The notes: generated by a model from the letters alone, not told the origin. A stretch of DNA of 64,000 bases from Mesostigma viride (GCA_009746045.1 RPFO01000072.1:1833269-1897268), one strand, 5' to 3'; shown: positions 1 through 10,649, counted from the stretch's first letter. Made by a program: numbers and translations.

Positions 1-427
1 CTGAACCAGCGCGGACAGCGGAGCGGCGCAGTTACAAGTCCAATTGTACACGAACAAGTGTACTACCAAGTTCCAAGTCCATTTTCAATCCTGATTCTCG
101 CCAGGTTCTCGCGCCAAGATTCTTGGGCGTTGGCCGGTGACCGTTGGTGCATCTGCCCGCAGGTTTACAACAACGACTTCAAACGACTTAAAACGTAAGC
201 GGAACCGCCCACACGACTTAAAACGTCCACTACCGGTAGCAAAATCGAGCGAGAATCGGCACCATAATTATGCCATTTCACGGTCAGGCCGACGAGCTAG
301 CAATTCTAACTGCATAGCTTGGAAAGTTCTACGCTATCGCCACCTGTTTAATTTTTAATACTGTGTACGCTATCGTTAGAGGTCAGGATAGCATTGCCTG
401 CCGGCTTCCTTCATAGAATCAGGCACA
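1..427. other. Upstream flank, no gene recognised
   Basis: No convincing coding exon is visible. A short direct repeat of the form acgacttaaaacgt occurs near 183-225. The stretch may hold the promoter and 5' UTR of the ankyrin-SAM gene that starts at 428, but no TATA box or other regulatory motif could be identified with confidence. Confidence 0.5.
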
Positions 428-3400
428 ATGCAGGCTGCCATGCGCGGTGCTGTGGTCGGAGGGGATGTGGATCGTGTAAGAAGGTTAGCGAGCAAAAAGG
501 CGGACTTCATAGCCGCAGACCAGGTAGGTTGTCCCTTATTTTTTCTCGAAATTGCGTATATTGGCATCCTTCCCAACGGTTTGATTGCTTAGCTTAGATC
601 AAAGCTTGAGTGCTTTGCACGCACGCGTCGACCCTTGTCGAGGTTCGCTTGCGGTTTCGACAGTGGAAGCACTCAATGCTGACACGGCCTTTGGTTGCCA
701 TCGCTTATGCATGTACGCTTATGAAATGGGGACGCTGTGTCCTGTCCATCCGCGCGCCCTGCCCACCTCTGGGTGTGTGTCTCAGATGGGCTGCACCTTG
801 CTGCACAGGGCCGCCGTTACTCAAAATAGAAGCATGATCAAGATGCTTCTAGAGCTGGGAAAAACTCCCTGCGAGGTGCAAGACCAGGTATGCCCGTGGC
901 CTTGCGGCCCCCTGCGCTTAGCCGTGTTTATTAGAAGCGTGGACGTATTGAGGTTTTACCACATGTCCCCCGGCAGCGTTTTGGAATGAACCCGCCGTAC
1001 GGGATCCACCTCGGTCGCGCACGGTTGCCTTGTCCACGTAGCAGCATTGTTTTAGTATTGCCTAAAGGCTTGCATCAGTATCCCATGTGTCATGGCTCCA
1101 TGGCATGGACAGATTTTGTAGTATGGGCCTGCCTACATTTGCAGAACCCTAGAGCTGGCCTATTGCCCCTTCTTGTCTCTCTTGACTTGTCTTCCCCTAC
1201 TTTCACCAACCAACCGCCCGTGTCACCAACTCTCACCACCCACCCACCCACCCACCCACCCACCCACCCACCCACCCACCCACCCACCCACCCACCCACC
1301 CACCCTCTTTGGCCTCAGCCCTCTGATTTTTACCCACTCACCTGGGCTAATCCCCTTCTGCACCCACCCACGCACCCAAAACATGACCAGGATGGCCACA
1401 CGCCCCTGCACGACGTGTGTGACTGGGGGGACGCCACGTCCGCTCGCCTGCTGCTGCAGCATGGCGCGTCTGTGCGTACCACTGACAAGGTGAGCGGCTG
1501 CGCACGCCCTGCCTGTCAATCGTTCAGAAGCCGTTCGTTGTGCGTGCAACTTGCATTTCATGCAATGATTACATGCTAAACACTTTACTGTGCACATTCA
1601 AGTGCAGCATCACCCCCACACATGCACACACCGATACCCCACGACCCTGTCTTTCTCTTCACCTCAGTATGCCAATTCTTTCACCAGGCAATTCCATTTC
1701 ATCACGCCTATACCTCTCCCTTTGCCGATACCTACCCTCGCCTATACCTCACAACGCCTACACCTCTCGTCGTGCCAGCTTCCCTCATCGCATGCACTTG
1801 CCTGGCCTGCAGGCACATCTCCCTGTCACAACAAGGGATCTTGACAGGTCAACATTGATGCCTCCTTGACACGCCGATTGCTGGTCATCCATCACCACGC
1901 CCACGCCACCTATAACCCTTCCCCTGGTGCTACAGGAGGGCTGGACGCCGCTCCACTTCTGTGCCTACCGCGGGCACGTCAAGGCGGCGGGAGTTTTGCT
2001 GGCGTATGGCGCTGACCTGGACGCCAGGGACAAGGTGGGCGATACAGTGACGCTCACTATAGCGATGCAGCGTGGCTTAAAGTATCAGGTAATCGAGCAC
2101 TGTTCACTCAGCACATGCCTCTGTGGTAATGTAGCATCACGGTTTGGGGATGCACAGCAAGCAGTGCTGCATGTGCATGGGGCGAAATTGGCGGCACGAT
2201 GTTGTCCTCGACGCTAATGAAAAGTGTGTCAAACAGCCAGCCCCAAGAAAAGCGATAGGGGCGAGCCGATAGTGGATAGGGGTCAAAGAAAATGATGCCA
2301 ACAGCTGGAGGCATGCAGATACAAGAGCTGGAAGCATGCATGTGGCCTGCCAGGGACGCCTGGGCCCATGAAAGTTCAGTCAATGGGGTATGCCCTGCAG
2401 GTATATAGAAAGCTGAGTATCTGTATGTTCTTTCCTGGCATACATCCGGCCTTATGTCCGTCCCCTTGTCCCTTTTCACCCCCTCCGCCACAGAACGGGC
2501 AACGCCCCATGGACCTGAGCATGCACGAGAGCCACTTTGCGATGACGCAGTACCTGCGGGACATGGGGGCCTCTGCCAGTAGCGGTCGCGCGACATTGCC
2601 CATGAAGGGGTGTGCCTCCGCCCCGGCCTCTGGTCGAAGCTCGCCGTGTTCCACACGCTCCGCCCCACGCTATCACCAGGTAGGGTTCCCGTTGTACAGC
2701 TGCAACGCTTGATTTCGGTGTGTAGGCGGTGCCACCAGGTAGGCGCCGGTAGGCTTCCCCTGGTAGAGTGATCACGGGTACCCTATGGTAGAGTGATCAC
2801 GGGTACCCTATGGTAGAGTGATCACGGGTACCCTATGGTAGAGTGATCACGGGTACCCTATGGTAGAGTGATCACGGGTACCCTACACAACGGGTATTCT
2901 ACGTACACAAAAGTAGATGCTGGAAGGCAGCAAGGGTGCAGTTCACGATTGTAGCTTTATTCACGCGGTACAGCCGGTACTAGCAAGTTGGTGTTGGTGA
3001 TGGGGCCTTGTTGTTTGCCGCAGCGCGCCCCGTCTCTTTACCGCAGCATGCCTTTTTTGTTCGCTGCATCAATACACTACCATCAATCATTTTTTCCCCC
3101 ACAATTCACGCTGCCACTATGGGGGACGCGCCTGACCGGTTCAGGGAGTACAAGCTCATGGGGGGAAAGCACAAGGAGATGCTCACCCATACTGGGGGAA
3201 GTTGTGTGCTGGACGTATCTTTCATTCCCTGTACCAGTGGGCAACGTGCTCGTTTGTTGGGCAAGCTTGTGTGGGGCACGCTTCTTGAAGAGGGCTGCCG
3301 CTCACCTTAGAATGCACGCACCAGCACATGTCTTAATCACAACCCGCTGCCTGTGCCCGTGCGCGCAGGCAGGCGCTGGCTCCACTTCAGCAGAGCCTCA

Positions 3401-4550
3401 GGTGCCCCTGGCAGGGGTGGCCACCGCCATGCCTCGCCCCCGCACGGTGAGGCGTGCACTCAGGAGCTGTCATCAGGACCCCGTCGGTGGCAGCGCTAGC
3501 ATCCACCCGGGATTTTCAGAATCCAACATGAGGGAGCACGGCGCCAGGACCGCGGACCACGGGATGATGCCACCTGGCACGTGGGCAAAGCCCAGCATGA
3601 CGCGTTCGGCGCTGGGGGGCGCAGCCATGACTGCCGACCTGCCGCGGGGCGCCGCAGGCAGGCAGCCTGCAGGGACCCACAAGCGCCAGGGGAACATGGC
3701 GGACATCACCAACAGTGCGTCCGCCTACACCGAGGGATCCCCCTGCAAGAAGCTTCGAACGGTCCACGAAGCGGAAGCCTTTCCTGCCGGCACCGAGGCC
3801 TGTGGTGGCGTGGATGTGGGTGATGATGGCCGGCGCCGCAAGTCCTGCCACAGCCGGCTGTCGTCACTACCTGAAGACTTTGCTCCGATGGTGATATCGT
3901 CACCCCCAGCGGTGGTCGCCCCTCGGCGCCAGTCGCTCTCGCACCTGACCGCGAGGCCGGCCGAGCGCGCAGGGGTCCCTGGCCAAGCCACCGGTGGCCT
4001 GCAGCCGCGGGCGGCTCCTTTTGCAATGGATCATTTCGGCGTCGGACCTGGTGGCCTCGGGTGCATCGGGTCGCAGGGCACGGACAACCTGATGCCGACC
4101 TTCTTTTCACCTGGGAAAAACCACCCACGTGAGCCAGCGTCCAAGAGAGATGCTTCCAGTGGCCACCTGCACCGCCGGACACGGCAGCAGGGACACGCGA
4201 TGGCAGCAGGGGGGGCCTCCCTGGGAGGGGTGGGCGCGACGCGGAGGGCCTCCATGGGATCCGGCCGGCCGTCGCTGAGTGGGTCCCTGCCAAGGTCGTC
4301 CCAGGGTGGGTCTAAGCGGCGCATGGAGCATTGGGACGCGGGCGAGCTGTGTTCGTGGGTGGATGCGTTAGACATGGGCATTGACAGCCACCGGCTGGTT
4401 CAGCGGGGGGTCACGGGGCGCGCTCTCAAGAACGCAAGTGCCGCGGAGCTGGCGTTCATTCTGGGTATCAATATGCACCAAGCGCTCCGGGTAGCCCACG
4501 AGGTGGCCGCGTGTCGAGTCAGTGGCGGGCAGGCGGTGGCGTGGCGTTGA
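428..4550 (+). CDS. Ankyrin-repeat / SAM-domain protein, multi-exon
   Basis: Proposed exons are 428-523, 786-887, 1391-1489, 1936-2034, 2494-2679 and 3369-4550. All junctions are GT-AG and phase 0, and joined they give about 587 residues. Exons 1-5 form an ankyrin domain; exons 3 and 4 are each exactly 99 nt and encode one 33-residue repeat (DGHTPLHDVCDWG..., EGWTPLHFCAYRGH...). The start is the ATG at 428, whose first residues already read as an ankyrin-type helix; the next ATG is at 440. The middle of the last exon is long, low in hydrophobic residues and rich in S, G, R and P, so probably disordered. The C-terminus (about residues 513-587) reads as a SAM domain (WDAGELCSWVDALDMG, then the helix 5 segment INMHQALRVAHEVAA). 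Ankyrin and SAM modules both mediate protein-protein contacts, so an adaptor or scaffold is likely; no enzyme domain is visible. A further exon between 3047 and 3210 (residues around FREYKLMGGKHKEMLTHTGG) is possible but its splice sites are weak. Confidence 0.75.
1233..1310. repeat. (CCCA)n microsatellite inside an intron
   Basis: About 19 near-perfect CACC/CCCA tetranucleotides lie in the intron between ankyrin exons 2 and 3 of the SAM-domain gene. The proline/threonine/histidine-rich open frames across it arise from the repeat and are not genes. Confidence 0.9.
2761..2885. repeat. 25-bp minisatellite, five copies
   Basis: Five essentially identical 25-bp units start at 2761, 2786, 2811, 2836 and 2861 (core tggtagagtgatcacgggta). 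They lie in the intron upstream of the last exon of the ankyrin-SAM gene. Each unit contains tgatca. Confidence 0.95.
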
Positions 4551-5308
4551 GGCCTAGAGGAGGACCGCTGATGTACAATGCCTTCTTAGAAGGAAATGTT
4601 TGGCAGCACAGTGTGTTACGGACTGCCAATACTTGTACGGCAACACGCGCCTTTCCACGACACGAATGGCTGCCCCCCAAGACTGGGGCACACCTGGGAA
4701 TCGTGGATGCATTTTAAGCTATGGCAATGCAATCAAATCTTAGTTAGAGTGCGCCGGGCCAATCCAATCTTGGGGCGCATGCTTGGAGCTAGGGTTTCCA
4801 CCCTGAGAGATCTTCTCGATCTCTGTTGGCCCATTTTCATTTTCTCATTTGTTTTTCGCATATCTGTTGCCGCGCAGCATACCGTCCCGCGCGCTTGATT
4901 TTTTATAGTTAGTCTTGCCGATCAGATGATATAGACATGAGGGCGTCAGAAGCCCATGTGCACTTAATCAAGCCATGTTCATGCAATCGTGATTTAAACA
5001 TGAGGCGCTCAGCACATACCGGCTGCAGCTTGGCGCCTGATCTTGATATATCATTTTTCGCATGCAAATGTATATACTTAGTATTCCCAACAATCTTGAA
5101 GCCTTGTGCCATAAACACGATCTTCTGCTCTTTTGTTACGTGTACTACAAAATTTTATTAATAATGAATTGCAGAAATTCCATGTTTTTTTTATTTTTAT
5201 TACAGCTTTTCTTTCAGGTGTCATGCATGCAAGAACTCATGCCCACCGGATGGAATTAAATTTAATTTAATTTATTTCATAACCTGACTCTGTTGCGATT
5301 TCAATCAT
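4551..5308. other. Intergenic, AT-richer, no gene seen
   Basis: This is the 3' flank of the ankyrin-SAM gene. Base composition becomes AT-rich after about 4700, with a tttaatttaatttatttca run near 5260. No coding exon or RNA gene could be recognised, and no polyadenylation signal could be assigned. Confidence 0.4.
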
Positions 5309-5490
5309 CTAGCACATACTCCCTTGCTTGATGGATGGAGGTGAGCGAAGCCACAAAACCGAACTAAGCTCTGACTTTATAAGCTAATCTAGAAAATCCT
5401 AGCTAATCTTCTCGATCAGCAAAGCGCCCCTTCCTCCTGAGGGGGGGGGGCGCTTGCCCACATGCAGGGGCTGGCGTAGGCCGGGGTGAG
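5309..5490 (+). repeat. Dispersed repeat family 1, diverged copy
   Basis: This segment resembles 9092-9298 and 19141-19330. Shared features in order are a tagcacata...cc start, a gatgg(a)tgg block, an AAGCC(G/A)C block, ctaac/ctatct blocks with tctagaaaatccta, and a G-rich ggggggggcttgcccaca end followed by ggctggcg. This copy is the most diverged of the three. Confidence 0.6.
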
Positions 5491-6361
5491 ATTGAGCCAA
5501 GCTAAATAGGGGCCGGATCCTGCAGCCGCCGGTCCAGAATGTCTGGCCCCTATTTCCATACTAGGGGCCCGTGCAGCTACCGGCACCAATTCTAGCTAGC
5601 CCCCATCTTTTCGGCCCCTATAGGGGAGATTCCAGGGGCCGAATTTTTATGCAACCGCCAGCCCTAGATTCGGGCCCCCATATTGTACAGCAGGCGCGGC
5701 ATGCCGCATCATGCCACGTGGCGTCCCATCTTGCCATGCCCCGGATGCCAGCTATGTACGGGCCTACGGATGCCTACACAAAAAACTGTGTCGGCATCCG
5801 TCCTCACGCCGCGCCGCGCTATACTGTCATGCAGTCTGCAGATGTCTTGCCCAGTTCAGTTCAGTTCAGTTCAGTTTAGTTGGAATCCCACGCCGGTCAT
5901 ATCCAACAGAGATAGTTTGGCGACGTAAGTAGCTCGGATGGTAACCTTACTAGGGTACTGTGATCTATGTCTTGCCCAGTAATTGCCTGTTGCCGGAGAG
6001 GCATGCCGGCATCAAGCCACGTGGCGCCTCATCTTGCCACGTGGTGCCGCATCTTGCCACGTGGTGCCGCAGCTCGGCCACGTAGCGCTGCGCTATTGGG
6101 GGCCAGTAATACGGGGCCACCGCCGCCGACCCTCACCGTTTTACTCGCCAGCCCCTATTTCAATTTAGGGGCCGGCGCTTACCGCAGCAGTCAGGCCCTG
6201 GGACGGGCCCCTAGTATCCAGGAAATTTTGCCTGGCCGGAGATGTCGGCCCCGGCGTCCTGCTGGCGTGTACAGCCTGGACAATGGTCCGCCACCTAGTC
6301 TGCTTGTTCTACATAGCAGTCCAAGCAAGAGAGAGGGATCGAGGAAATGCGGTGTTCAAAG
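5491..6361. other. Repeat-rich intergenic DNA with AGGGGCC/GGCCCCT motifs
   Basis: Short inverted motifs ggcccctat / ataggggcc recur about every 40-100 bp between 5500 and 6170. A (CAGTT)n run lies at about 5850-5875. A 21-bp minisatellite with core cttgccacgtggtgccgcat lies near 6030-6075, and parts of 5690-5760 and 5985-6050 resemble each other. No gene is visible. Confidence 0.5.
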
Positions 6362-6600
6362 GTAGCTGGGACCACTAGGTCGGCCAGCAACTGACTGCTG
6401 TGTATAGTTCAGGGCGCAACTTTACCAATCTTTCTAGGAATGTCCTTGTTGGGGCCAGGGCAGGTCAGGATATGCCGCCCTGGCTGGCCGCCAAGCCGTT
6501 GGGGGCCGGCCAGACAGAGGGCGGTGTCTACCTAACTGGTGCGAGCAAGGTGTCCTTCGAATGCCATCGACTATGCGCTGCCTATAAATCTTGTCCGTAG
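6362..6600 (-). pseudogene. Fragment of LINE 3' end (reverse transcriptase C-terminal region)
   Basis: The sequence is clearly homologous to 22,224-22,460, including ctgggaccacta, gggccaggccaggtcag-like and gccggccagac blocks and the gtgcgagcaaggtgtcct block. In that second copy the minus strand reads as the C-terminal tail of a non-LTR retrotransposon polymerase (RRIAFVGHLART). This copy has stops and indels and is not functional. It shows that the same element family inserted at least twice in the window. Confidence 0.6.
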
Positions 6601-6739
6601 TTAATTAATAACATATGTAACTCCGTTGATGCAGACGATATGCGGTTTAAACTTTTGTGTAATTATTTTTCTAATGAGATTAGCATAGTCTGCCGTGGCA
6701 TGCCTTTGCGCATGACACGCAAGTACTTACTTACTTACC

Positions 6740-7037
6740 TATAACTCCATTGTGAGTATATGTAGCACATCTCAGTCCCGGAGAAGGGGCATATGGCTTT
6801 TAATACATTCTGGGCTACTTCCTGCAAGAGTGGAATGTAAGCAACACTTAACTCTAGGTGCCTCAAGGGCACCGGCACCACCATGCTGTCTCGGGTTCAA
6901 CCCAACTAAGGGGATCCCGGCACGGGGGAGGAAGATCATCATGGCTATACAAGGGCTAGGGCATGGCTTCTCGACAGAGAGCATCTCTCTGCATAATAGG
7001 CATGTAGCATGGCTAAATTCCATGGGGGTCCCATTAT
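6740..7037 (+). repeat. Dispersed repeat family 2, copy a
   Basis: A block of about 300 bp begins ataactcc(g/a)ttg.gagtatatgtagcacat, contains ggggcatatgg, atacattctgggctac, ggaagatcatcatggct and gcatggcttctcgacagagag, and ends at ccatgggggtcccattata. It matches 7110-7374 in the same orientation and 12112-12410 inverted. Upstream sequence (6601-6739) partly matches 18,960-19,080 inverted. Confidence 0.8.
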
Positions 7038-7109
7038 AGGCATTAAATTAAATTAAATTACATTAAATTATAACATGCCTCCGTTGGGAGATTAATTAAT
7101 TAATTAGGA

Positions 7110-7374
7110 ACATAACTCCGTTGGGAGTATATGTAGCACATAGCCCTGAGAAGGGGCATATGGGCCTATAATACATTCTAAGCTACTTCCTGCAAGGGTG
7201 GGAATGTAAACAACACTTGCTCTAGGTGCACCAGGGCACCCGCACCCTCATGGTCTATCACGCTATGCCCGGGTAAGGGGGGAGCATGCCTGTGAGGGGG
7301 AAGATCATCATGGCTATACAAGAGCTATGGCATGGCTTCTCAGCAGAGAGTGACTCCCTGCATGGGCACAACAT
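7110..7374 (+). repeat. Dispersed repeat family 2, copy b
   Basis: This is a second, slightly diverged copy in direct orientation to 6740-7037, separated by an attaattaatta stretch. It lies just downstream (on the minus strand) of the ORF1p-like gene that ends at 7518, so it may be part of that element's 3' region. Confidence 0.75.
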
Positions 7375-7517
7375 TACTAAATAAGGCTATGCATCGTCTG
7401 GAGTGTGGCACATCATAGGCACACATGTACATGATTAAATAAAGCGCGGGGCTTAGCTGGGATAGTGCCTCTAGGAGGCGTACATGTACATGGCCACGGT
7501 CTATCTATTCTGCACTA

Positions 7518-8927
7518 CTACTGCTGTATTCCCCTAAGCTGGGGCGTCTGGAGTCGCTGGGGCCGCGGGGGGGGGGGGGTCGCCTGCCAGGGCTTGTGGC
7601 CGACGTAGATGGCCGCCCCCTTCCAGTACACCGGCTGCCCCGCCTTGGTCTGCCGGAGCTCGAGGTAGGTCGGCCATAGCTCCCGTCGCCGTTGTTGCTG
7701 CGCCAGGGTCAAGTCGTCATCAAGGGTGAAGAGAGTCTTCTCGAGCCGCTTGCGGCGTCTGAGAAAAGAAATCTTGTCCGCCGGGGTCTTAAAGGTGAGG
7801 AGGAGCGGGGGCGGCCCTGCCTTACCCCGCGCGCGGGGAAGGCGGTGGGCAGCCAGCTCTATCTCACCGTTAAGGCCCATGCGACCAAGGATTTCTCTCT
7901 CAAACGCACGCAAAAGCTTCTCGGAATTCTCACCTTCCTCCATCTTGAAGTTCTTGACAATGACGTTGAGGCTGCGCTTGGCGAGCTCGGCCTCCTCGCG
8001 GAGGTCAAGCGTCTGCCGTTGAAGCTGGGCTGCGACGGCGGAGGTGGTGGAGGTGGTATGTTGCTTAAGCATGTCCGCCCAGGTGGTGATGGGAGGAGCA
8101 TCGCCGGCCAGGCCAGCCGAGGCTGGCTTGGCGGCAATGTCCTTCACCGCCTGGGCGGTGAGGCCTGCGGTATTCTGCAGAACCTCGATAGCAATGGCGT
8201 TGTCCTTAAGACGCTGGTCGATGTCACGGAGCTGGGCGGTGATGGCGTCGGAGGTGGAGGTGGTGGCGGTGGAGGAGGCGAGGAGGGTGGAGGTGGCGGT
8301 GGAGATGGTGGAGGTGGCGGTGGAGAGGAGGGGGAGCTCGGCAGCCAACGTGCTGCCCATGACCGCCACATCTGCTGCGATGGGGGCCACGTGCTGCTCG
8401 AGGGCCTCCTTGAGGAGTGAGCGGATGGAGGATTCGGTTAAGGTGGTGGTGAGGGGCTTTGGGGGCCAAAGCTCCTCGAGGGAGCGGCCGAGGAGGGAGA
8501 AAAGGACGCGAATCTGAAGGTGGGGGCGGCGGCATTTGAGGATTTGGTCGAAGTTGTGGGTGCGTCTCTGGAAAGCATCGGTGAGGCGGCCCTGATGGAA
8601 GAGTTGCTTGCACATCTCGAGAAGCGAGGCATACGATCCGAAAAACACGTAGCTCAGGATCTTGTCGGGGTTGAGCTTGTCAAAAAAGCCGGGCGGGCTG
8701 GCGTCAAAGTCGAACTCCTCCCAGGTCGGCTCGGCAGGGCGACTGCGCTTGGGTTCAGGCGACGCTGCTGGCGAGGCGGCCAGCGGGGGCTGGGCGACCA
8801 CTAGAGCTTGGCTAGTGGCGCCGCTGCCTTCTGGACCGGTTGGCGAAGCTGCAGCCGGGGCTGCAGACGTATTTTCATTGCTAAGCGCAGCCGCCAGGCT
8901 GCGTTGCGTCGAGAGGCGTTTGCTCAT
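7518..8927 (-). CDS. ORF1p-like protein of a retroelement, copy A (intact)
   Basis: A single open frame of 469 codons. Residues 1-65 are A/S/P-rich and low-complexity, with PKRSRP as a possible nuclear localisation signal. Residues 85-175 hold a conserved helical block (LSYVFFGSYASLLEMC). Residues 200-230 are an S/T/A run and 230-315 are helical, possibly coiled coil. Residues 318-385 (SLNVIVKNFKMEEG... LLLTFKTPADK) and 398-425 (LDDDLTLAQQQRRRELWP) resemble the RRM and C-terminal domains of L1-type ORF1 proteins, which bind element RNA as chaperones. This is a resemblance judged by eye. No reverse transcriptase follows, so the element is non-autonomous, truncated or domesticated. A paralogue lies inverted at 10,650-11,995 with a conserved 5' flank of about 140 bp. 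Confidence 0.65.
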   Translation of the reverse strand: MSKRLSTQRSLAAALSNENTSAAPAAASPTGPEGSGATSQALVVAQPPLAASPAASPEPKRSRPAEPTWEEFDFDASPPGFFDKLNPDKILSYVFFGSYASLLEMCKQLFHQGRLTDAFQRRTHNFDQILKCRRPHLQIRVLFSLLGRSLEELWPPKPLTTTLTESSIRSLLKEALEQHVAPIAADVAVMGSTLAAELPLLSTATSTISTATSTLLASSTATTSTSDAITAQLRDIDQRLKDNAIAIEVLQNTAGLTAQAVKDIAAKPASAGLAGDAPPITTWADMLKQHTTSTTSAVAAQLQRQTLDLREEAELAKRSLNVIVKNFKMEEGENSEKLLRAFEREILGRMGLNGEIELAAHRLPRARGKAGPPPLLLTFKTPADKISFLRRRKRLEKTLFTLDDDLTLAQQQRRRELWPTYLELRQTKAGQPVYWKGAAIYVGHKPWQATPPPPRPQRLQTPQLRGIQQ

Positions 8928-9080
8928 CGTATATTGCGTAATAGCTTCGGAGAATTAGATCAGCATGTGCGTCATAAAAAGACGCGTCGATTGTGATATT
9001 CACGGCTAAATTCGGTGCTCAAACGTGAAAGTTATGAGCTCCGCCGTCAGCCATGGCTACCTCGTGGCTCGTGGCTGATA
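8928..9080 (-). repeat. Conserved 5' flank of element copy A
   Basis: Read on the minus strand, this matches 10,513-10,649, the region upstream of copy B. Shared blocks include ccacgaggtagccatggct, gagctcataactttcacg, tgagcaccgaatttagccg and gacgcacatgctgat. It forms the inner ends of the large inverted repeat and probably holds the 5' UTR or internal promoter of the element. Confidence 0.8.
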
Positions 9081-9091
9081 GCTGGGCATAG

Positions 9092-9298
9092 CGTTGGGAG
9101 ATCATGTAGCACATATTCCATTATGGATGGGTGGGGTGGAGGAAGCCGCGTAATCAAACTATCCTAACTCTAAGCTATCTAGTCTAGAAAATCCGAACTA
9201 TCTATCTAGTCTAGAAAAATCCTAACTACACTACTCATCAAAACGCCTCCTCCTCTTGGGGGGAGGGGGCTTGCCCACAGGGTCGGGCGTGTGAGCCT
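9092..9298 (+). repeat. Dispersed repeat family 1, copy
   Basis: It starts gttgggagatcatgtagcac and ends in a G-rich ggggggagggggcttgccca block before cgggcgtgtgagcc. It is closely related to 19,141-19,330 and more distantly to 5309-5490. Its opening resembles that of family 2, so the two families may share a terminus. Confidence 0.75.
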
Positions 9299-9512
9299 TG
9301 CATCCATCCATCCATCCATCCATCCATCCATCCATCCATCCATCCATCCATCCATCCATCCATCCATCCATCCATCCATCCATCCATCCATCCATCCATC
9401 CATCCATCCATCCATCCAATGATCCATCCATCCATCCATCCATCCATCCATCCATCCATCCATCCATCCATCCATCCATCCATCCATCCATCCATCCATC
9501 CATCCATCCATC
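9299..9512. repeat. (ATCC)n microsatellite
   Basis: More than 50 tandem tetranucleotides, broken once by aatg at about 9418-9421. The MDGW- or HPSI-type open frames through it are an artefact of the repeat. It lies between the two divergent ORF1p-like elements. Confidence 0.97.
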
Positions 9513-9520
9513 GGGGTTAA

Positions 9521-9637
9521 TGCTCCGTGACTCCGCGACGCGAGCACGAGTTTAATTATATAATTCATTAATGTAGTCCAGCAGCAAATCAAAATTAATT
9601 AATTAAACTCGTGCTCGCGTCGCGGAGTCACGGAGCA
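9521..9637. repeat. Perfect 38-bp inverted repeat with 41-bp spacer
   Basis: Arms 9521-9558 and 9600-9637 are exact reverse complements (arm starts tgctccgtgactccgcgacg). Transcripts or single strands could fold into a long hairpin. The same ttaatgctccgtgactcc ... gcacgagtttaattata block recurs at about 12,441-12,489, just outside element copy B, so one arm is a dispersed sequence. Confidence 0.95.
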
Positions 9638-10030
9638 CGTGTCTATTAAATAATTAATTAATGTGCACAAAATTAATTAATTCCTTAACTAGCTTATTAA
9701 TTAATTGGCGTGTCACGAGTTGAATACAAAATTTAAACTGATGAATTGGCGTCTCCGCATGTGCAGAGGACATGCATGGGGGTGCTAGTCCTCTTTAAGT
9801 GATTTGGAGAAAGATGATGGACATGGCCACGTGGGCCCATGGTCATGAATTTATTGATTAATTAATAGACACGTGACTGTGCAGGTCATAGAGGCCAACA
9901 AGCCCCATGCAGTGGGGAAGGAACGTGTTTTCACACGAGGGCGGCATGCCAACCAAGACCCCTAGGGTCGCGACCATCACAAAGAGAACATAGAACTGTT
10001 TTGTAGATCGCTTTGACCGGTAGGATTGCG
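9638..10030. other. AT-rich spacer, no gene seen
   Basis: TTAATTAA-type runs dominate 9640-9720 and 9850-9870. No coding potential was recognised. It joins the hairpin to the (TCCC)n tract. Confidence 0.5.
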
Positions 10031-10035
10031 TGCAC

Positions 10036-10442
10036 CCCTCCCTCCCTCCCTCCCTCCCTCCCTCCCTCCCTCCCTCCCTCCCTCCCTCCCTCCCTCCCTC
10101 CCTCCCTCCCTCCCTCCCTCCCTCCCTCCCTCCCTCCCTCCCTCCCTCCCTCCCTCCCTCCCTCCCTCCCTCCCTCTCCCTCCCTCCCTCCCTCCCTCCC
10201 TCCTCTCCCTCCCTCCCTCCCTCCCTCCTCCCTCCCTCCCTCCCTCCCTCCCTCCCTCCCTCCCTCCCTCCCTCCCTCCCTCCCTCCCTCCCTCCTCCAT
10301 CCATCCATCCCTCCCTCCCTCCATCCACCCACCCTAAACCCTAGCTCCCTCCCTCCCTCCCTCCCTCCCTCCCTCCCTCCATCCATCCAGCCTAAACCCT
10401 CCCTCCCTCCCTCCCTCCCTCCATCCATCCATCCATCCATCC
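10036..10442. repeat. (TCCC)n microsatellite with (ATCC)n interruptions
   Basis: A long CCCT/TCCC tract with a few frame-breaking dropouts runs to about 10,293, followed by mixed (ATCC)n and (TCCC)n blocks separated by cctaaaccct. The poly-PS and poly-GR open frames are repeat artefacts. The cctaaaccct pieces resemble telomeric CCCTAAA but are only single copies. Confidence 0.97.
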
Positions 10443-10512
10443 GGGTTAATCCATCCATCCGGGTGGTCCTTAGCGCCTTGCATCCACCTACTCGCATCCA
10501 TCCACAAAATTC

Positions 10513-10649
10513 CGGCCACGAGGTAGCCATGGCTGTCGGAGCTCATAACTTTCACGTTTGAGCACCGAATTTAGCCGTGAATATCACTATCGCTTCGTCT
10601 TTCTAAGACGCACATGCTGATATAATTTTCCGAATCTAAAACGCAATAT
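10513..10649 (+). repeat. Conserved 5' flank of element copy B
   Basis: This is the inverted counterpart of 8928-9080. It ends at the ATG of copy B and carries the same agctcataactttcacgttt and gagcaccgaatttagccgtg blocks. Confidence 0.8.

Noticed and set aside
2988-3368. Extension of the last exon of the ankyrin-SAM gene upstream to 2988
   Set aside because: The frame is open but composition changes and a good phase-0 acceptor (cgcgcag) lies at 3368; upstream residues look like intron translation.
7692-8420. Glycine-rich 242-codon plus-strand frame
   Set aside because: It is antisense to the ORF1-like gene, and its GGGG runs mirror the S/T-rich codons of the real frame.
10330-10400. Internal telomeric repeat (cctaaaccct)
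   Set aside because: Only two single motifs occur, separated by TCCC repeats, not a tandem telomere tract.
9299-10561. Long open frames encoding HPSI, MDGW, PPSL and REGG repeats
   Set aside because: They arise purely from the tetranucleotide microsatellites, which are open in all frames.
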